64,000 bases of DNA, from assembly GCA_958295905.1 (NCBI GenBank), contig OY282382.1:4384910-4448909 (forward strand). The letters run 5' to 3'. The DNA comes from an uncultured Vicinamibacterales bacterium. GTDB taxonomy: Bacteria > Acidobacteriota > Vicinamibacteria > Vicinamibacterales > UBA8438. A program made the translations under genes and the position numbers. The notes beneath the pieces are model-generated. The model did no database searches and had not been told where the DNA came from. It saw only the letters and a list, made by a program, of their open reading frames with translations. Of this stretch, positions 37,018-46,239 are shown piece by piece; the first letter of the stretch is position 1, and each line of letters begins with the position of its first letter.

Positions 37018-37072
37018 CGACCTGCGGCGGCCGCGGCGGCCGGGGGCGCCGGGGGGACGAGCACCGCAACCA

Positions 37073-39778
37073 TCAGGAAGACAGCTCCGCCAATACTTCG
37101 TCGAGCTGCCGCCGGCGCTGCCGCGCCGCCGCGTGCCGGGCCTCGGTCTCGGCCACCACCTCCGGATCGGCGCGCTCCCGGAACTTCGGATTCCCGAGCT
37201 TGCCTTCCAGGGATCCGAGCTGCTTCGAGATCTTGTCGATCTCCCGGCGCAGCCGGACGGTCTCCGCCGCCCGGTCGATGACGCCGGCCAGCGGCAGATA
37301 CAGCCGCATGCGGCGGACGATGCGACGCACCGTATCGGGGTCGGACGGCGCCGACTCGACGAACTCGAACGTCTCCAGACCCGCCAACCGCCGCAGATAG
37401 CCGCCGTGCCCGTCGAGGACCACCCGCTCGGCGGGGTCCGCGTGCTCGATCTGCAGCCTCAGCCGGCGCGACGGCGGCACGCCCAACTCGGCCCGGACCG
37501 TGCGCACCGCGGTGATGACCTCCTGAAGAAGCGTCAGCACCGACACCGCCTCCACGTCGGACCATTCCGGCACCGGCTCGGGATAGGGGGCGCGGGTGAT
37601 GGTGCGCGCCTGCCCGTCCGGCGTTCGCCCGTCGTCGGCCGCCTCGGCGGCGGCCGGCAGGGTCTGCCAGAGCTCCTCGGTGACGAACGGCATGAAGGGA
37701 TGCAGAAGACGCAGCACCCGGTTGTGCACGGCCAGCAGGACCGCCAGCGCCCGATCCCGATCTTCCGCCTCGTCCTGCAGATGCGGCTTCACCAATTCTA
37801 TGTACCAGTCGGCGTACTCGTGCCAGATGAAGTGATACAACCGGTCGGCGGCGACGTCGAACCGGAACCCCTCCAGGGCGCGGGTCACCTCGGCCGCGAG
37901 CTCGCTCACGCGATGCAGCACCCACCGGTGGATGGTCCCGAGCTCGCGCGGCGGGGGAACCGGCGGGCGCTCGGCCAGCGACGCCGGCAGGTTCATGAGC
38001 ACGAACCTCGAGACGTTCCAGATCTTGTTCACGAACTGCCGGTACCCGCGCAGGCGCCCCTCGGAGAGCGAGATGTCCATGCCGGGGGAAGCGAGCGCGG
38101 CCAGGGTGAACCGGAAGGCGTCGGCGCCTATCTCCTCCATCACCTGCAGGGGATTGACGACGTTGCCTTTCGACTTGCTCATCTTCCGCCCGTGCGCGTC
38201 CCGCACGAGCGACGTGATGTAGATGACCCTGAACGGCACGTCGCCGGCGAACTTCAGGCCCAGCATCATCATCCGCGCGATCCAGAAGAAGATGATGTCG
38301 AGCCCGGTGATCATGACGCTGGTGGGATAGTAGCGCGCGAGATCGGCGGTGCGGTCGGGCCACCCCATGGTGCTGAACGGCCAGAGTCCGGAGCTGAACC
38401 AGGTGTCCAGCACGTCGGTGTCCCGGCGAAGCGGTCCGCCGCAGCCGCAGGCCTCCGGCGCTTCCTCCTCGACGAGCACCGACCCGCACCGATCACAGTA
38501 CCAGGCGGGCACCCGATGTCCCCACCAGAGCTGGCGCGAGATGCACCAGTCGTGGATGTTGGTCATCCACTCGAAGTAGGTGCGGGCCCAGTTGTCGGGC
38601 ACGAAGCGGGTGCGGCCGTCCTCCACCGCGGCAATCGCGGGCTCGGCCAGCGGCTTGATCCGGACGAACCACTGGGTCGACACCAACGGCTCGACGACCG
38701 TCTGGCAGCGGCTGCAGCGCCCCACCGCATGCCGGTGGTCGTCGACCCGTTCGAGGAGGCCCTCCGCCTCGAGCCGCTCGACGATCGCCTCCCGCGCCGC
38801 GAACCGGTCCTGACCGGCGAACGGCCCCGCCTCGCCGGTCATCCGGCCGTCCTCGCCGATCACCACCACCTGGGGCAGATCGTGCCGCCGGCCCATCTCG
38901 AAGTCGTTGGGATCGTGGGCCGGGGTCACCTTGACCGCGCCGGTCCCGAACCCCGCGTCGACGAACGCGTCGGCGATCACGGGCAGCTCGCGGCCGATGA
39001 TCGGCAGGCGCAGGCTCCGGCCGATCAGGCCGCGGTACCGCTCGTCGTCCGGATGCACCGCCACCGCGGTGTCCCCCACCATCGTCTCCGGCCGGGTGGT
39101 GGCCACCGTCACCGCGCCGCCGTCGGCGGCGCCGGCGCCATTCCCGGCGGCGGCCGGGTAGCGCACGTGATAGAGCCGGCCCGCCTGCTCCTCGTGCGCC
39201 ACCTCGAGATCGGACAGCGCGGTCCGGCACCGGGTGCACCAGTTCACGATGTACTTGCCGCGATAGATCAGCCCCTCGCGATAGAGGGTCACGAAGACCC
39301 GCCGGACCGCCCGCGACAGGTCGTCGTCGAGGGTGAAGCGCTCGCGGCTCCAGTCGACCGACGACCCGAGGGTGCGCATCTGGTTCGTGATGGTGCCGTG
39401 GCTCTTCCTGCTCCACGCCCACACCCGCTCTTCGAACGCCCGGCGGCCGATCCCGTGCCGGTCGGTCCCCTCGTCGGCCAGGTGCTTCTCGACGACGTTC
39501 TGGGTCGCGATACCGGCATGGTCGGTGCCCGGCAGCCACAGCACGTCGTGGCCGGTCATCCGCTTCCAGCGGCAGACGATGTCCGGCAGGGTCTGGTTGA
39601 GGGCGTGACCGATGTGGAGCACGCCGGTGACGTTGGGGGGCGGCAGCACCATGCTGAAAGGCGGGCGGGATGACGCCGGATCGGCCCGAAAGGCGCCGCT
39701 GGACTCCCAGAACGCGTACCACTTCGGGTCGACGCCGGCATGGTCGAACCCCTTGCTCAATTCACGCATGTCATTCAT
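37073..39778 (-). CDS. valS: Valyl-tRNA synthetase
   Basis: Class I synthetase, 901 residues. HIGH motif in [20 protein letters not shown], editing domain ([20 protein letters not shown]), zinc-like [18 protein letters not shown] insertion, KMSKS loop [14 protein letters not shown] and the C-terminal coiled coil ([19 protein letters not shown]). ATG 39778; an in-frame ATG three codons later is possible. birA follows 55 bases downstream. Confidence 0.96.
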   Translation of the reverse strand: MNDMRELSKGFDHAGVDPKWYAFWESSGAFRADPASSRPPFSMVLPPPNVTGVLHIGHALNQTLPDIVCRWKRMTGHDVLWLPGTDHAGIATQNVVEKHLADEGTDRHGIGRRAFEERVWAWSRKSHGTITNQMRTLGSSVDWSRERFTLDDDLSRAVRRVFVTLYREGLIYRGKYIVNWCTRCRTALSDLEVAHEEQAGRLYHVRYPAAAGNGAGAADGGAVTVATTRPETMVGDTAVAVHPDDERYRGLIGRSLRLPIIGRELPVIADAFVDAGFGTGAVKVTPAHDPNDFEMGRRHDLPQVVVIGEDGRMTGEAGPFAGQDRFAAREAIVERLEAEGLLERVDDHRHAVGRCSRCQTVVEPLVSTQWFVRIKPLAEPAIAAVEDGRTRFVPDNWARTYFEWMTNIHDWCISRQLWWGHRVPAWYCDRCGSVLVEEEAPEACGCGGPLRRDTDVLDTWFSSGLWPFSTMGWPDRTADLARYYPTSVMITGLDIIFFWIARMMMLGLKFAGDVPFRVIYITSLVRDAHGRKMSKSKGNVVNPLQVMEEIGADAFRFTLAALASPGMDISLSEGRLRGYRQFVNKIWNVSRFVLMNLPASLAERPPVPPPRELGTIHRWVLHRVSELAAEVTRALEGFRFDVAADRLYHFIWHEYADWYIELVKPHLQDEAEDRDRALAVLLAVHNRVLRLLHPFMPFVTEELWQTLPAAAEAADDGRTPDGQARTITRAPYPEPVPEWSDVEAVSVLTLLQEVITAVRTVRAELGVPPSRRLRLQIEHADPAERVVLDGHGGYLRRLAGLETFEFVESAPSDPDTVRRIVRRMRLYLPLAGVIDRAAETVRLRREIDKISKQLGSLEGKLGNPKFRERADPEVVAETEARHAAARQRRRQLDEVLAELSS

Positions 39779-39898
39779 GGTATCAAGCCGCCGGCAGGGC
39801 GCCGGGGGGCGCGCCGGCGGCGGTCGGGGGGCGGCAGGTCGACATGCCCGGGCGGAAGTCGATGCCGGATACGCGTCGGTGGATGCGGCGGGCCGCGC

Positions 39899-41005
39899 TC
39901 AAACCGGCTTGATGCGGCCGATCTGGTCGCGCACCAGGCGCTCCGCCACCCTGGCGACCACTTCGGACACCAGCTCGCCGGTCACGTCGTCCGACAGGCG
40001 CTGGACGACCCGCTCGGCCACCCGCTCGATCAGGTCGTCCTCGCTGACCGGGGCGGCCTGGCGAGGCCAAGGATAGGCCGCACGCGCCCGATCGAGGTCG
40101 CCCTGCTCAGCCGCGAGGAGCGAGGCGAAGGCGTCGGCCAGCGAGGGCGGCGGCGGCGCCTCCACCGCGGCCACGGCCGGGACCGGCGGGGCCGAATCTC
40201 CGGCTTCCGCCGCCGGGGCCGGCGATTCCGCCGGTGCGGACGCCGCCGGGGCCGGGACCGGCGGGGCCGAATCTCCGGCTTCCGCCGCCGGGGCCGGCGA
40301 TTCCGCCGGTGCGGACGCCGCCGGGGCCGGGACCGGCGGGGCCGAATCTCCGGCTTCCGCCGCCGGGGCCGGCGATTCCGCCGGTGCGGGCGCCGCCGGG
40401 GCCGGGTCGGGTCCGGTTGCCCGATCGTCGCCGTCGCCGCCGGCCGCGCCGAGGGTCCCGTCCGCGACGGCCGGCGCTTCCGCCTCCCGCGGCCGCTCCG
40501 GTTCCGCGGGGGGGGGCGGAGACGCCGGCGCCGCGGCGCTCCGCCCGGTGTCTTCGCCAGCCCGGCCGGGGGCATCGCCGCGCGGCGCCGGCGCCGGCGG
40601 GCCCGCCGATGCCGGCGTCCCGGTCTCCGGAACCGCCGGCGCGCCGAGGAGCTCGCGGACCCGGGTGATCACCGCCTGCGGTTCGAACGGTTTCACCAGT
40701 ACCGCGTCACAGCCGACCTCGCGGGCCCGATCGCCGTCGACCGGATCGAAGGCCCCCGTCAGCAGCACCACCGGAATGTGGGACAGGGCGCTGTCGGCCT
40801 TGACGAAGGCCGAAACGGCGTAACCGTCCTTCTCCGGCATGTTGGTGTCGGCCAGCACGATGTCCGGCGGGTCGGCGGCAATGCGCTCAATCGCCTCGCG
40901 CCCGTTACCGACCGCCGCCACCCGGACGTCCTCCTCAGCGAAGGTCATCTCAATGACGCGTTGAATCGTGGCGCTGTCGTCGGCAAGCAGAAGCGTATGT
41001 GGCAT
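39899..41005 (-). CDS. Response-regulator receiver protein with Ala/Pro repeats
   Basis: 368 residues. Receiver domain 1-120: LLLADDSATIQRVIEMTF with the acidic pair, phospho-Asp in DIVLADTNMPEKDGY, LLTGAFDPVD and the Lys in AVLVKPFEPQAV. Then an Ala/Pro/Glu-rich region with three 25-residue tandem repeats (APAESPAPAAEAGDSAPPVP core). A C-terminal helical domain (SEDDLIERVAERVVQRLSDD ... LVRDQIGRIKPV) may mediate oligomerisation. No kinase is adjacent. The layout resembles gliding/polarity regulators in some Gram-negatives, but the role is unknown. Confidence 0.85.
   Translation of the reverse strand: MPHTLLLADDSATIQRVIEMTFAEEDVRVAAVGNGREAIERIAADPPDIVLADTNMPEKDGYAVSAFVKADSALSHIPVVLLTGAFDPVDGDRAREVGCDAVLVKPFEPQAVITRVRELLGAPAVPETGTPASAGPPAPAPRGDAPGRAGEDTGRSAAAPASPPPPAEPERPREAEAPAVADGTLGAAGGDGDDRATGPDPAPAAPAPAESPAPAAEAGDSAPPVPAPAASAPAESPAPAAEAGDSAPPVPAPAASAPAESPAPAAEAGDSAPPVPAVAAVEAPPPPSLADAFASLLAAEQGDLDRARAAYPWPRQAAPVSEDDLIERVAERVVQRLSDDVTGELVSEVVARVAERLVRDQIGRIKPV
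40180..40404. repeat. Three in-frame 75-bp tandem repeats
   Basis: Three nearly identical 75-bp units encode the 25-residue linker repeats of the receiver protein. The units share long identical DNA stretches such as GGCCGAATCTCCGGCTTCCG, with only single-base changes, so they arose recently or are kept uniform by recombination. Copy number probably varies between strains. Confidence 0.9.
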
Positions 41006-41097
41006 CGGCGGTTCCGGACCTCGACAGGAACGTGGGGAAACGGATTCGGCGCGTCACAGACCGGCGGCCACCTCGACGGCACCGATCGCACCGCCGG

Positions 41098-41499
41098 TCA
41101 TGCCGGCGCGGCCCGGTGGCGCCCGCGAATGAAACTGACGATGTCCCGCATGGGGGTTCCGGGCTGAAACACGCCTTCGATACCGATGTCCCGCAGCCCC
41201 GGCAGATCCGCATCGGGAATGATGCCCCCCACGACCACGAGGACGTCGTCGAGGCCCTTCTCGCGCAGCAGCTCCATCACCCGGGGACACACATGGTTGT
41301 GGGCGCCCGACAGAATGGACAAGCCGATGACGCCGGCATCCTCCTGCAAGGCCGCCTCGACGATCTGTTCGGGCGTCTGGCGCAATCCGGTGTAGATCAC
41401 CTCCATCCCCTCGTCCCGAAGCGCCCGGGCAATCACCTTCGCACCACGGTCGTGACCGTCGAGCCCCGGTTTGGCGATGACGACGCGAATCCGCTCCAT
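41098..41499 (-). CDS. Methylmalonyl-CoA mutase B12-binding subunit
   Basis: 133-residue cobalamin-binding protein. The DxHxxG motif appears as [19 protein letters not shown], with [20 protein letters not shown] and [20 protein letters not shown] completing the B12 fold. It corresponds to the separate small subunit of two-part mutases. The catalytic large subunit is not present, but meaB and the epimerase are at 12-13.6 kb. It lies 16 bases after the VWFA-related gene. Confidence 0.92.
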   Translation of the reverse strand: MERIRVVIAKPGLDGHDRGAKVIARALRDEGMEVIYTGLRQTPEQIVEAALQEDAGVIGLSILSGAHNHVCPRVMELLREKGLDDVLVVVGGIIPDADLPGLRDIGIEGVFQPGTPMRDIVSFIRGRHRAAPA

Positions 41500-41515
41500 C
41501 TCGTTCCCAGGAGCC

Positions 41516-43630
41516 CTACGGCTGCACGCGGAACGCCACCAACGCCGACGCGGACTCGCCGCCCGCCTCCGCCGACAACTCGATCAGATAGTCTCCCCGG
41601 GGAAACGGCGAGAGCTGCAGGAGGACCTGATGCGGACCGGCGGCCTCCGGCGCGTCCACCGGCAACTCCATCATCACGGTGCCCTCGCGGCTCAGCAACT
41701 GCGCGCGAACCCGCGGGGCGACGCCGCCCGGCGCATAGGCCTCGACCCGGACCAGGAGCTGATCGTTACGGCGGAAGAAGCGCGACGCCGTCGGCAGGGC
41801 GTCGGCGTCGGCGAGCAACCGGCGCAGCTCGACCGCGTTCCGCGCCCTCAACACCTGCGGGGTGCTCAGGGCGACGTCGGGACCGGTGAAATCGGGCGCC
41901 ACCAACTCGTCGATGGCCCGGTCGAGCACATCTCCGTACTCGTCCTCGATCGCGATGTTCAACTCGAGTGCGCCGGGGTCGACCTCGAAGCTGGCGCGCG
42001 GCGCCCGGCCCGCCCCCCCTCCCGGCACCTCTCCCCGGAAGTAGGCGCTGCTGTCGCTCATCGCCATCAGCATCACCTGCGATGCCGATTCCTGGCGGCG
42101 GCTGCGTTCGCCGCCGATCGGCTCCCACACGAAGGTCAACTGCGTCCTGCCGTTGTCGCCGCGACGGGCGCCGACCCAGGTCCGCACGTAACGCCCCCGC
42201 ATCGGCTCGGCCAGGCTCGCGAGCGCGGTGTCGACGGCCCGCGGCGGCGCCGGCCGGGGCGGAGCCAACACCCGCGCCGCGTTGGCCGCCGTCAGCGCAT
42301 AGTAGCCCCTGCGGGCGCGGACCCGAACGTCGTCCCGCAGGACCTCCACGTCGATCTCGTGGAACTCGCCGTCGGTCGGCGACGACGACGACGTGTAGCC
42401 GAGCAGGTAGTACGCGCTCTGGTCGGCCACGATCCGGGTCAGATCCGGCAGCATGTTGTTGCGGTTGACGATGGCCCGGCCGTCGGTCTCGTCCGCCAGC
42501 AGACGCAGGGTGTCCTGCAGCTCGCGCAAGAGGCGGTAGTCGGTGCGCATGTCGATCGTGACGTTGCTGGAGTCGAACTCGCCGGTGGCCAGCCCCCGGG
42601 GATCCAACATGTAGAAGCTGGTGTTGTTCTTGTTGGCGAGGTCGGCGGTGTACAGCAGCTCCGTGCGCATGTACGACGACTCGAAGAACTGCTGGGTCTC
42701 TTCGAAATGCGACTCCCCCGCCAGCGGGTCGTACCGCTGGGGATTGAACAAGCCCCCGCCGAGCGCATTCATGTCGCGCAACTGGGGCGGCACGTAGTTG
42801 GTATAGCCCTCGCTCAGCACGATGACCGACTTGCGTCCCTCGCGCAGTCCGCCGAGATAGATGACCAACCCCTTCAGGGCGGACAGGCTGACGTCGTTGC
42901 GGATCATCTCGACCGTGGCGGTCGGGAAGTTCACGTACTGATGCTCGTACATGTTGCGCGGCTCGTAGTTGTACTTGACGCCTTCGAAGCCATTCAGAGC
43001 GCGGACGATCTGCGCATGGTTCCGGGTCAGCCGCACGTCCATGATCGGCGTCAGGGGGTACATCACCCCAACGAGATCGGTCGGCCGGAGCTGCGTCTCG
43101 ATGAACTCGACGAGCGTCGATCGCAACCGAATGGCGTTGGAGTCCCGCACGTGGTAATCGTCGAGGAAGAACACGAAGATCCGCGAGTCCGGCCGCGCCG
43201 CTTCGCGCTCCTGATCGAACTCGTTGCGAATGCTGGAGGGGGGCGGCAGCGTCGGGTCCGGCTCCCCCGTGACCTCGACCAGCCGGAACGACTCGATCGT
43301 CTGCTCGACGTCGTCCTCGAAGACCCGGAAGTCGTCCTGCGTCAGATCGAGAATCGGGTTGCCGTCGTCGTCGGTGACGATGGCATCGACCCGCACGAAG
43401 TTGATTCCGGACCGGAACACGGGGGTCTGCGGCCGAGCGTCGGCGTCTTCGGGCGCCGCGGTCGCAGAGCCGTCCGTCTGGCCGGTCCGGGGCGCCCGGG
43501 GCTCCTGGGCCGGAACGCCGGCACCCGGCAGGAGCATCCACGCGGCCAGCACCGGGGCCGCCCACCGGGACCGACCGGCCGCCCGCCGGATTCGGGCGCC
43601 GCCCCGTACGCGCCATCGACTGCTCGACAT
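41516..43630 (-). CDS. Secreted VWFA-related protein (acidobacterial type)
   Basis: 704 residues from ATG 43630, which has AAGGAAGG eight bases upstream. Signal peptide ([19 protein letters not shown]). Motifs of the VWFA-related domain expanded in Acidobacteriota (TIGR03436 type): [68 protein letters not shown] and [10 protein letters not shown]. The metal-site DxSxS is replaced by DDYHV. The C-terminal half is beta-rich and may be a surface or adhesion module. Function unknown. Confidence 0.88.
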   Translation of the reverse strand: MSSSRWRVRGGARIRRAAGRSRWAAPVLAAWMLLPGAGVPAQEPRAPRTGQTDGSATAAPEDADARPQTPVFRSGINFVRVDAIVTDDDGNPILDLTQDDFRVFEDDVEQTIESFRLVEVTGEPDPTLPPPSSIRNEFDQEREAARPDSRIFVFFLDDYHVRDSNAIRLRSTLVEFIETQLRPTDLVGVMYPLTPIMDVRLTRNHAQIVRALNGFEGVKYNYEPRNMYEHQYVNFPTATVEMIRNDVSLSALKGLVIYLGGLREGRKSVIVLSEGYTNYVPPQLRDMNALGGGLFNPQRYDPLAGESHFEETQQFFESSYMRTELLYTADLANKNNTSFYMLDPRGLATGEFDSSNVTIDMRTDYRLLRELQDTLRLLADETDGRAIVNRNNMLPDLTRIVADQSAYYLLGYTSSSSPTDGEFHEIDVEVLRDDVRVRARRGYYALTAANAARVLAPPRPAPPRAVDTALASLAEPMRGRYVRTWVGARRGDNGRTQLTFVWEPIGGERSRRQESASQVMLMAMSDSSAYFRGEVPGGGAGRAPRASFEVDPGALELNIAIEDEYGDVLDRAIDELVAPDFTGPDVALSTPQVLRARNAVELRRLLADADALPTASRFFRRNDQLLVRVEAYAPGGVAPRVRAQLLSREGTVMMELPVDAPEAAGPHQVLLQLSPFPRGDYLIELSAEAGGESASALVAFRVQP

Positions 43631-43770
43631 GGTCGCCCTTCCTTGGCAATTAGAAACGCCGACATCCAATGATACCACTCGGATCGGCACCGCCGGCTCC
43701 CGTCACGGGCCGCCCGAACCCCGTCGATCCGGTCACGCTCGCATATGATCAGAGCGCCTGCGGTCAGCCG

Positions 43771-43785
43771 CGGGGCTTCGCCCCG
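43771..43785 (+). repeat. Perfect short hairpin ahead of the second acyl-CoA dehydrogenase
   Basis: CGGGGC TTC GCCCCG, a 6-bp stem with a 3-base loop, about 40 bases before ATG 43826. A weak -10-like TATGAT lies at 43744-43749. The hairpin would be in the mRNA leader and might affect stability. Nothing else is seen in 43631-43825. Confidence 0.4.
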
Positions 43786-43825
43786 GGCTTCCGCGCCTCG
43801 AAACGACTGGAATCGCGCCTTCGCC

Positions 43826-44971
43826 ATGCGCCTCGAGCTGACGACCGAACAGGAAGCGTTCCGCGCGTCCGCGCAGCAGTTCGCGGAAGCGGAAGTGCGG
43901 CCGCGCGCCGCCGAGATCGACGCCACCGACCGCTTTCCCTCCGACCTCGTCCGCCGGGCCGGCGAGCAGGGGCTGATGGGCGTCACCATCCCCGTCGCGG
44001 CGGGCGGCGCCGGCCGCGGCTACGTCAGCTACGCCGCGGCGATCGAGGCGATCGCCGCGGCCAGCGCCACCCTGGCCGCCATCCTGTCGGTCAACAACTC
44101 CCTCGTCGCCGAGGTGATCGCCCGGTTCGGCACGGCGCGCCAGCGCGAGGCCTGGCTCCGGTCGCTGGCGACCGGCGCCGCCATCGGCGCCTTCGCCCTC
44201 TCGGAACCCGACGCCGGCACCGATGCCGCCAACCAGCGCACCCGGGCCGTCTCCGACGGCGCGGGCTACCGCCTGACCGGACGCAAGGTCTGGGTGGCCA
44301 ACGGGACCGCCGCCGACGTGTTCATCGTGTTCGCGGCCACCGAGCCGGACATCGGCGGCCGCGGCGTCTCGGCGTTCCTGGTGCCCGCCGACGCCCCGGG
44401 CCTCCACGCGTCGGCCACGCCCGATACGCTCGGGGTACGCGGTCTCGGATGCCGGGATCTCGACCTCGATGCGGTGCGTGTTCCCGCGGAGGCGCTGATC
44501 GGCGCCGCCGGCGGCGGATTCCGCATCGCCATGTGGGCGCTCGACGGCGGCCGCGTGGCCATCGCCGCCCAGGCCGTCGGCGTCGGGCAGGCCGCCTTCG
44601 ACGAGGCGCTGGCGCACGCCCGGCGCCGCCGGACCTTCGGGCGCCCCATCGGCCGGTATCAGGCGGTGCAGTGGATGCTGGCGGACATGGCCACGGAGCT
44701 GGAGGCCGCCCGCATGCTGGTGTATCGGGGCGCGGCGGCCAAGGAGACGCAGGAGCGCAGCGCCTCGGAAGCGGCCATGGCCAAGCTCTACGCCTCGGAG
44801 GCGGCGCACCGGGCCGCCGACAAGGCGATGCAGATCCTGGCCTCGGCCGGCTACCGCCGGGGCTCGACCGTCGAGCGGCTGTTTCGGGACGTCCGGGCGA
44901 CCGAGATCTACCAGGGCACCTCGGAAGTGCAGCGCATGGTCATCGCCGCCCACCTCCTCGCAGGGCGCTGA
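43826..44971 (+). CDS. Acyl-CoA dehydrogenase-like protein, Gln at the YEGT site
   Basis: 381 residues from ATG 43826 (MRLELTTEQEAFRASAQQFA). FAD segment FALSEPDAGTDAANQRT, substrate segment LDGGRVAIAAQAVGVGQAAF and C-terminal TEIYQGTSEVQRMVIAAHLL. The Glu that acts as base in short/medium-chain enzymes (YEGT) is Gln, and the alternative helix-G Glu of isovaleryl-CoA dehydrogenase is not seen either (DGGR). It may use another residue or a different reaction. Stands alone on the plus strand. Confidence 0.88.
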   Translation: MRLELTTEQEAFRASAQQFAEAEVRPRAAEIDATDRFPSDLVRRAGEQGLMGVTIPVAAGGAGRGYVSYAAAIEAIAAASATLAAILSVNNSLVAEVIARFGTARQREAWLRSLATGAAIGAFALSEPDAGTDAANQRTRAVSDGAGYRLTGRKVWVANGTAADVFIVFAATEPDIGGRGVSAFLVPADAPGLHASATPDTLGVRGLGCRDLDLDAVRVPAEALIGAAGGGFRIAMWALDGGRVAIAAQAVGVGQAAFDEALAHARRRRTFGRPIGRYQAVQWMLADMATELEAARMLVYRGAAAKETQERSASEAAMAKLYASEAAHRAADKAMQILASAGYRRGSTVERLFRDVRATEIYQGTSEVQRMVIAAHLLAGR

Positions 44972-44990
44972 CCGCGCGACCCGGCCGCGT

Positions 44991-45135
44991 CGGCAGTTCC
45001 CCGGCGCGAAACGTCTGCGCGGTGGCCGCACGACCTGCGGTTTCGCCGGCAGTCCCCGGCGTGGACTTCTGCGCGGTGGCCGCACGACCTGCGGCCGCGC
45101 CGGCAATTCCCGCGTGAACTTCTGCGGCGCAAGCC
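44991..45135. repeat. Tandem repeat, 2.7 copies of about 55 bp
   Basis: Units begin CGGCAGTTCC (44991), CGGCAGTCCC (45047) and CGGCAATTCC (45101). Each continues to a CTTCTGCGC-type segment and GGTGGCCGCACGACCTGCGG. The last ends CTTCTGCGGCGCAAGC, one base from the CTTCTACGGCGCAAGC of the element at 17.5 kb, which ties this array to the REP-like family. It lies between convergent genes; nothing else is visible in 44972-45232. Confidence 0.8.
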
Positions 45136-45232
45136 TCCATAATTCCCGCTCGTCACGCCTGTCCGGCGGGGGTGTGGGCCGGCCGCCCGCCCGCTTCCGG
45201 CTCGGCGCCGCGCGCGGGTCCGCGGCGGGCCG

Positions 45233-45748
45233 CTACGCGCCGGCGGCGAGACGTTCGAAGATCGGGATCAGGCGCTCCAGAGTCTGCGGGGGGGTCTCGG
45301 GCACCACCCGGGTCGTGCCGACGACGGTCATGAAGTTGGTGTCGCCCTCCCAGCGGGGCACCACGTGCAGATGGAGATGGCCCGGGATCCCTGCTCCGGC
45401 CGGCCGGCCCAGGTTGATTCCCAGGTTCATGCCCTGGGGCCGATACGCCTCGGTCAGGGCGATCTCGGCCCGCTGCGCCATCGTCATCAGATCGCCGAGC
45501 TCGGCCGCCGACGCCTCGGCCAGCAATCCGATGTGCCGATTCGGCACCACCATGACGTGGCCGTTGTTGTAGGGGTACAGATTCAGGATCACGAAGCACG
45601 TGCGGGCGCGCGCCAGGATCAGCGAGGAACCCTGCGGCGGGTGCCCGCCGGCGCCGGCCAGCGCCGCGCAGAAAACGCAATCGCCTCCGGAGACGCCGGC
45701 GCTGCCGCTCACGTAGTCGAGCCTCCAGGGAGACCAGAGTCGTTCCAT
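45233..45748 (-). CDS. HIT family hydrolase
   Basis: 171-residue histidine-triad protein. ATG 45748 (MERLWSPWRLDYVSG). Zinc pair CVFC near residue 25, FVILNLYPYNNGHVMVVPNRH and the triad GHLHLHVVPRW (HxHxH). The WSPWR opening is typical of Ap4A hydrolase/phosphorylase-like HIT proteins of this size, so dinucleotide turnover is likely. Last gene of the long uvrC-to-HIT run. Confidence 0.92.
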   Translation of the reverse strand: MERLWSPWRLDYVSGSAGVSGGDCVFCAALAGAGGHPPQGSSLILARARTCFVILNLYPYNNGHVMVVPNRHIGLLAEASAAELGDLMTMAQRAEIALTEAYRPQGMNLGINLGRPAGAGIPGHLHLHVVPRWEGDTNFMTVVGTTRVVPETPPQTLERLIPIFERLAAGA

Positions 45749-45819
45749 GGGAGGACCCGCGGGACTCGGTCGGGGGGCGCCCGCACCCGACGCCCGGCAA
45801 GAATTTCGCGCGGGGGGAA

Positions 45820-46176
45820 TCAGTAGCCGGGACTGCCGCCCGGCTCCGGCATCGCCGCCGTCACGGGCTCGGACAGCGTCGGTTCCCGCGGAACCTCCGG
45901 CTCCCGGTTGATCAACTCCTTGAGCTCCTTGCCCGGCTTGAAGTACGGGACCCGCTTGGGCGGTACGTCCACCCTGCCCCCGGTCTTCGGATTCCGGCCT
46001 CTCCGCGGCTCGCGCTGCCGGAGGCGAAAGCTGCCGAACCCCCGCAGCTCTATCTTCTCGCCCCGGTGCAGCGCGGTGATGATGCTGCGGAACACCGTAT
46101 CGACGATGACCTCGGAGTGCTTCTTGGTCAGATCGGCGGCTCGAGACACTTCCTCGACGAGTGCCGCCTTGGTCAC
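45820..46176 (-). CDS. HU/IHF-family DNA-binding protein
   Basis: 118 residues from GTG 46176 (VTKAALVEEV, the usual MTK opening); GTG 46191 or TTG 46194 would add five or six residues. Core: KKHSEVIVDTVFRSIITAL, GEKIELRGFGSFRLRQREPR, the DNA-contacting arm RRGRNPKTGGRVDVPPKRVP and YFKPGKELKELIN. A 25-residue Pro/Glu tail (EVPREPTLSEP onward) is extra. Position right after rpsA is the classic ihfB location. Confidence 0.9.
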   Translation of the reverse strand: MTKAALVEEVSRAADLTKKHSEVIVDTVFRSIITALHRGEKIELRGFGSFRLRQREPRRGRNPKTGGRVDVPPKRVPYFKPGKELKELINREPEVPREPTLSEPVTAAMPEPGGSPGY

Positions 46177-46239
46177 GCTCCCGCCTGCCACCAAGACCTC
46201 CCTCGCTCCATGAGAGCCGAGCCGGACGTGCCGGGAGCC

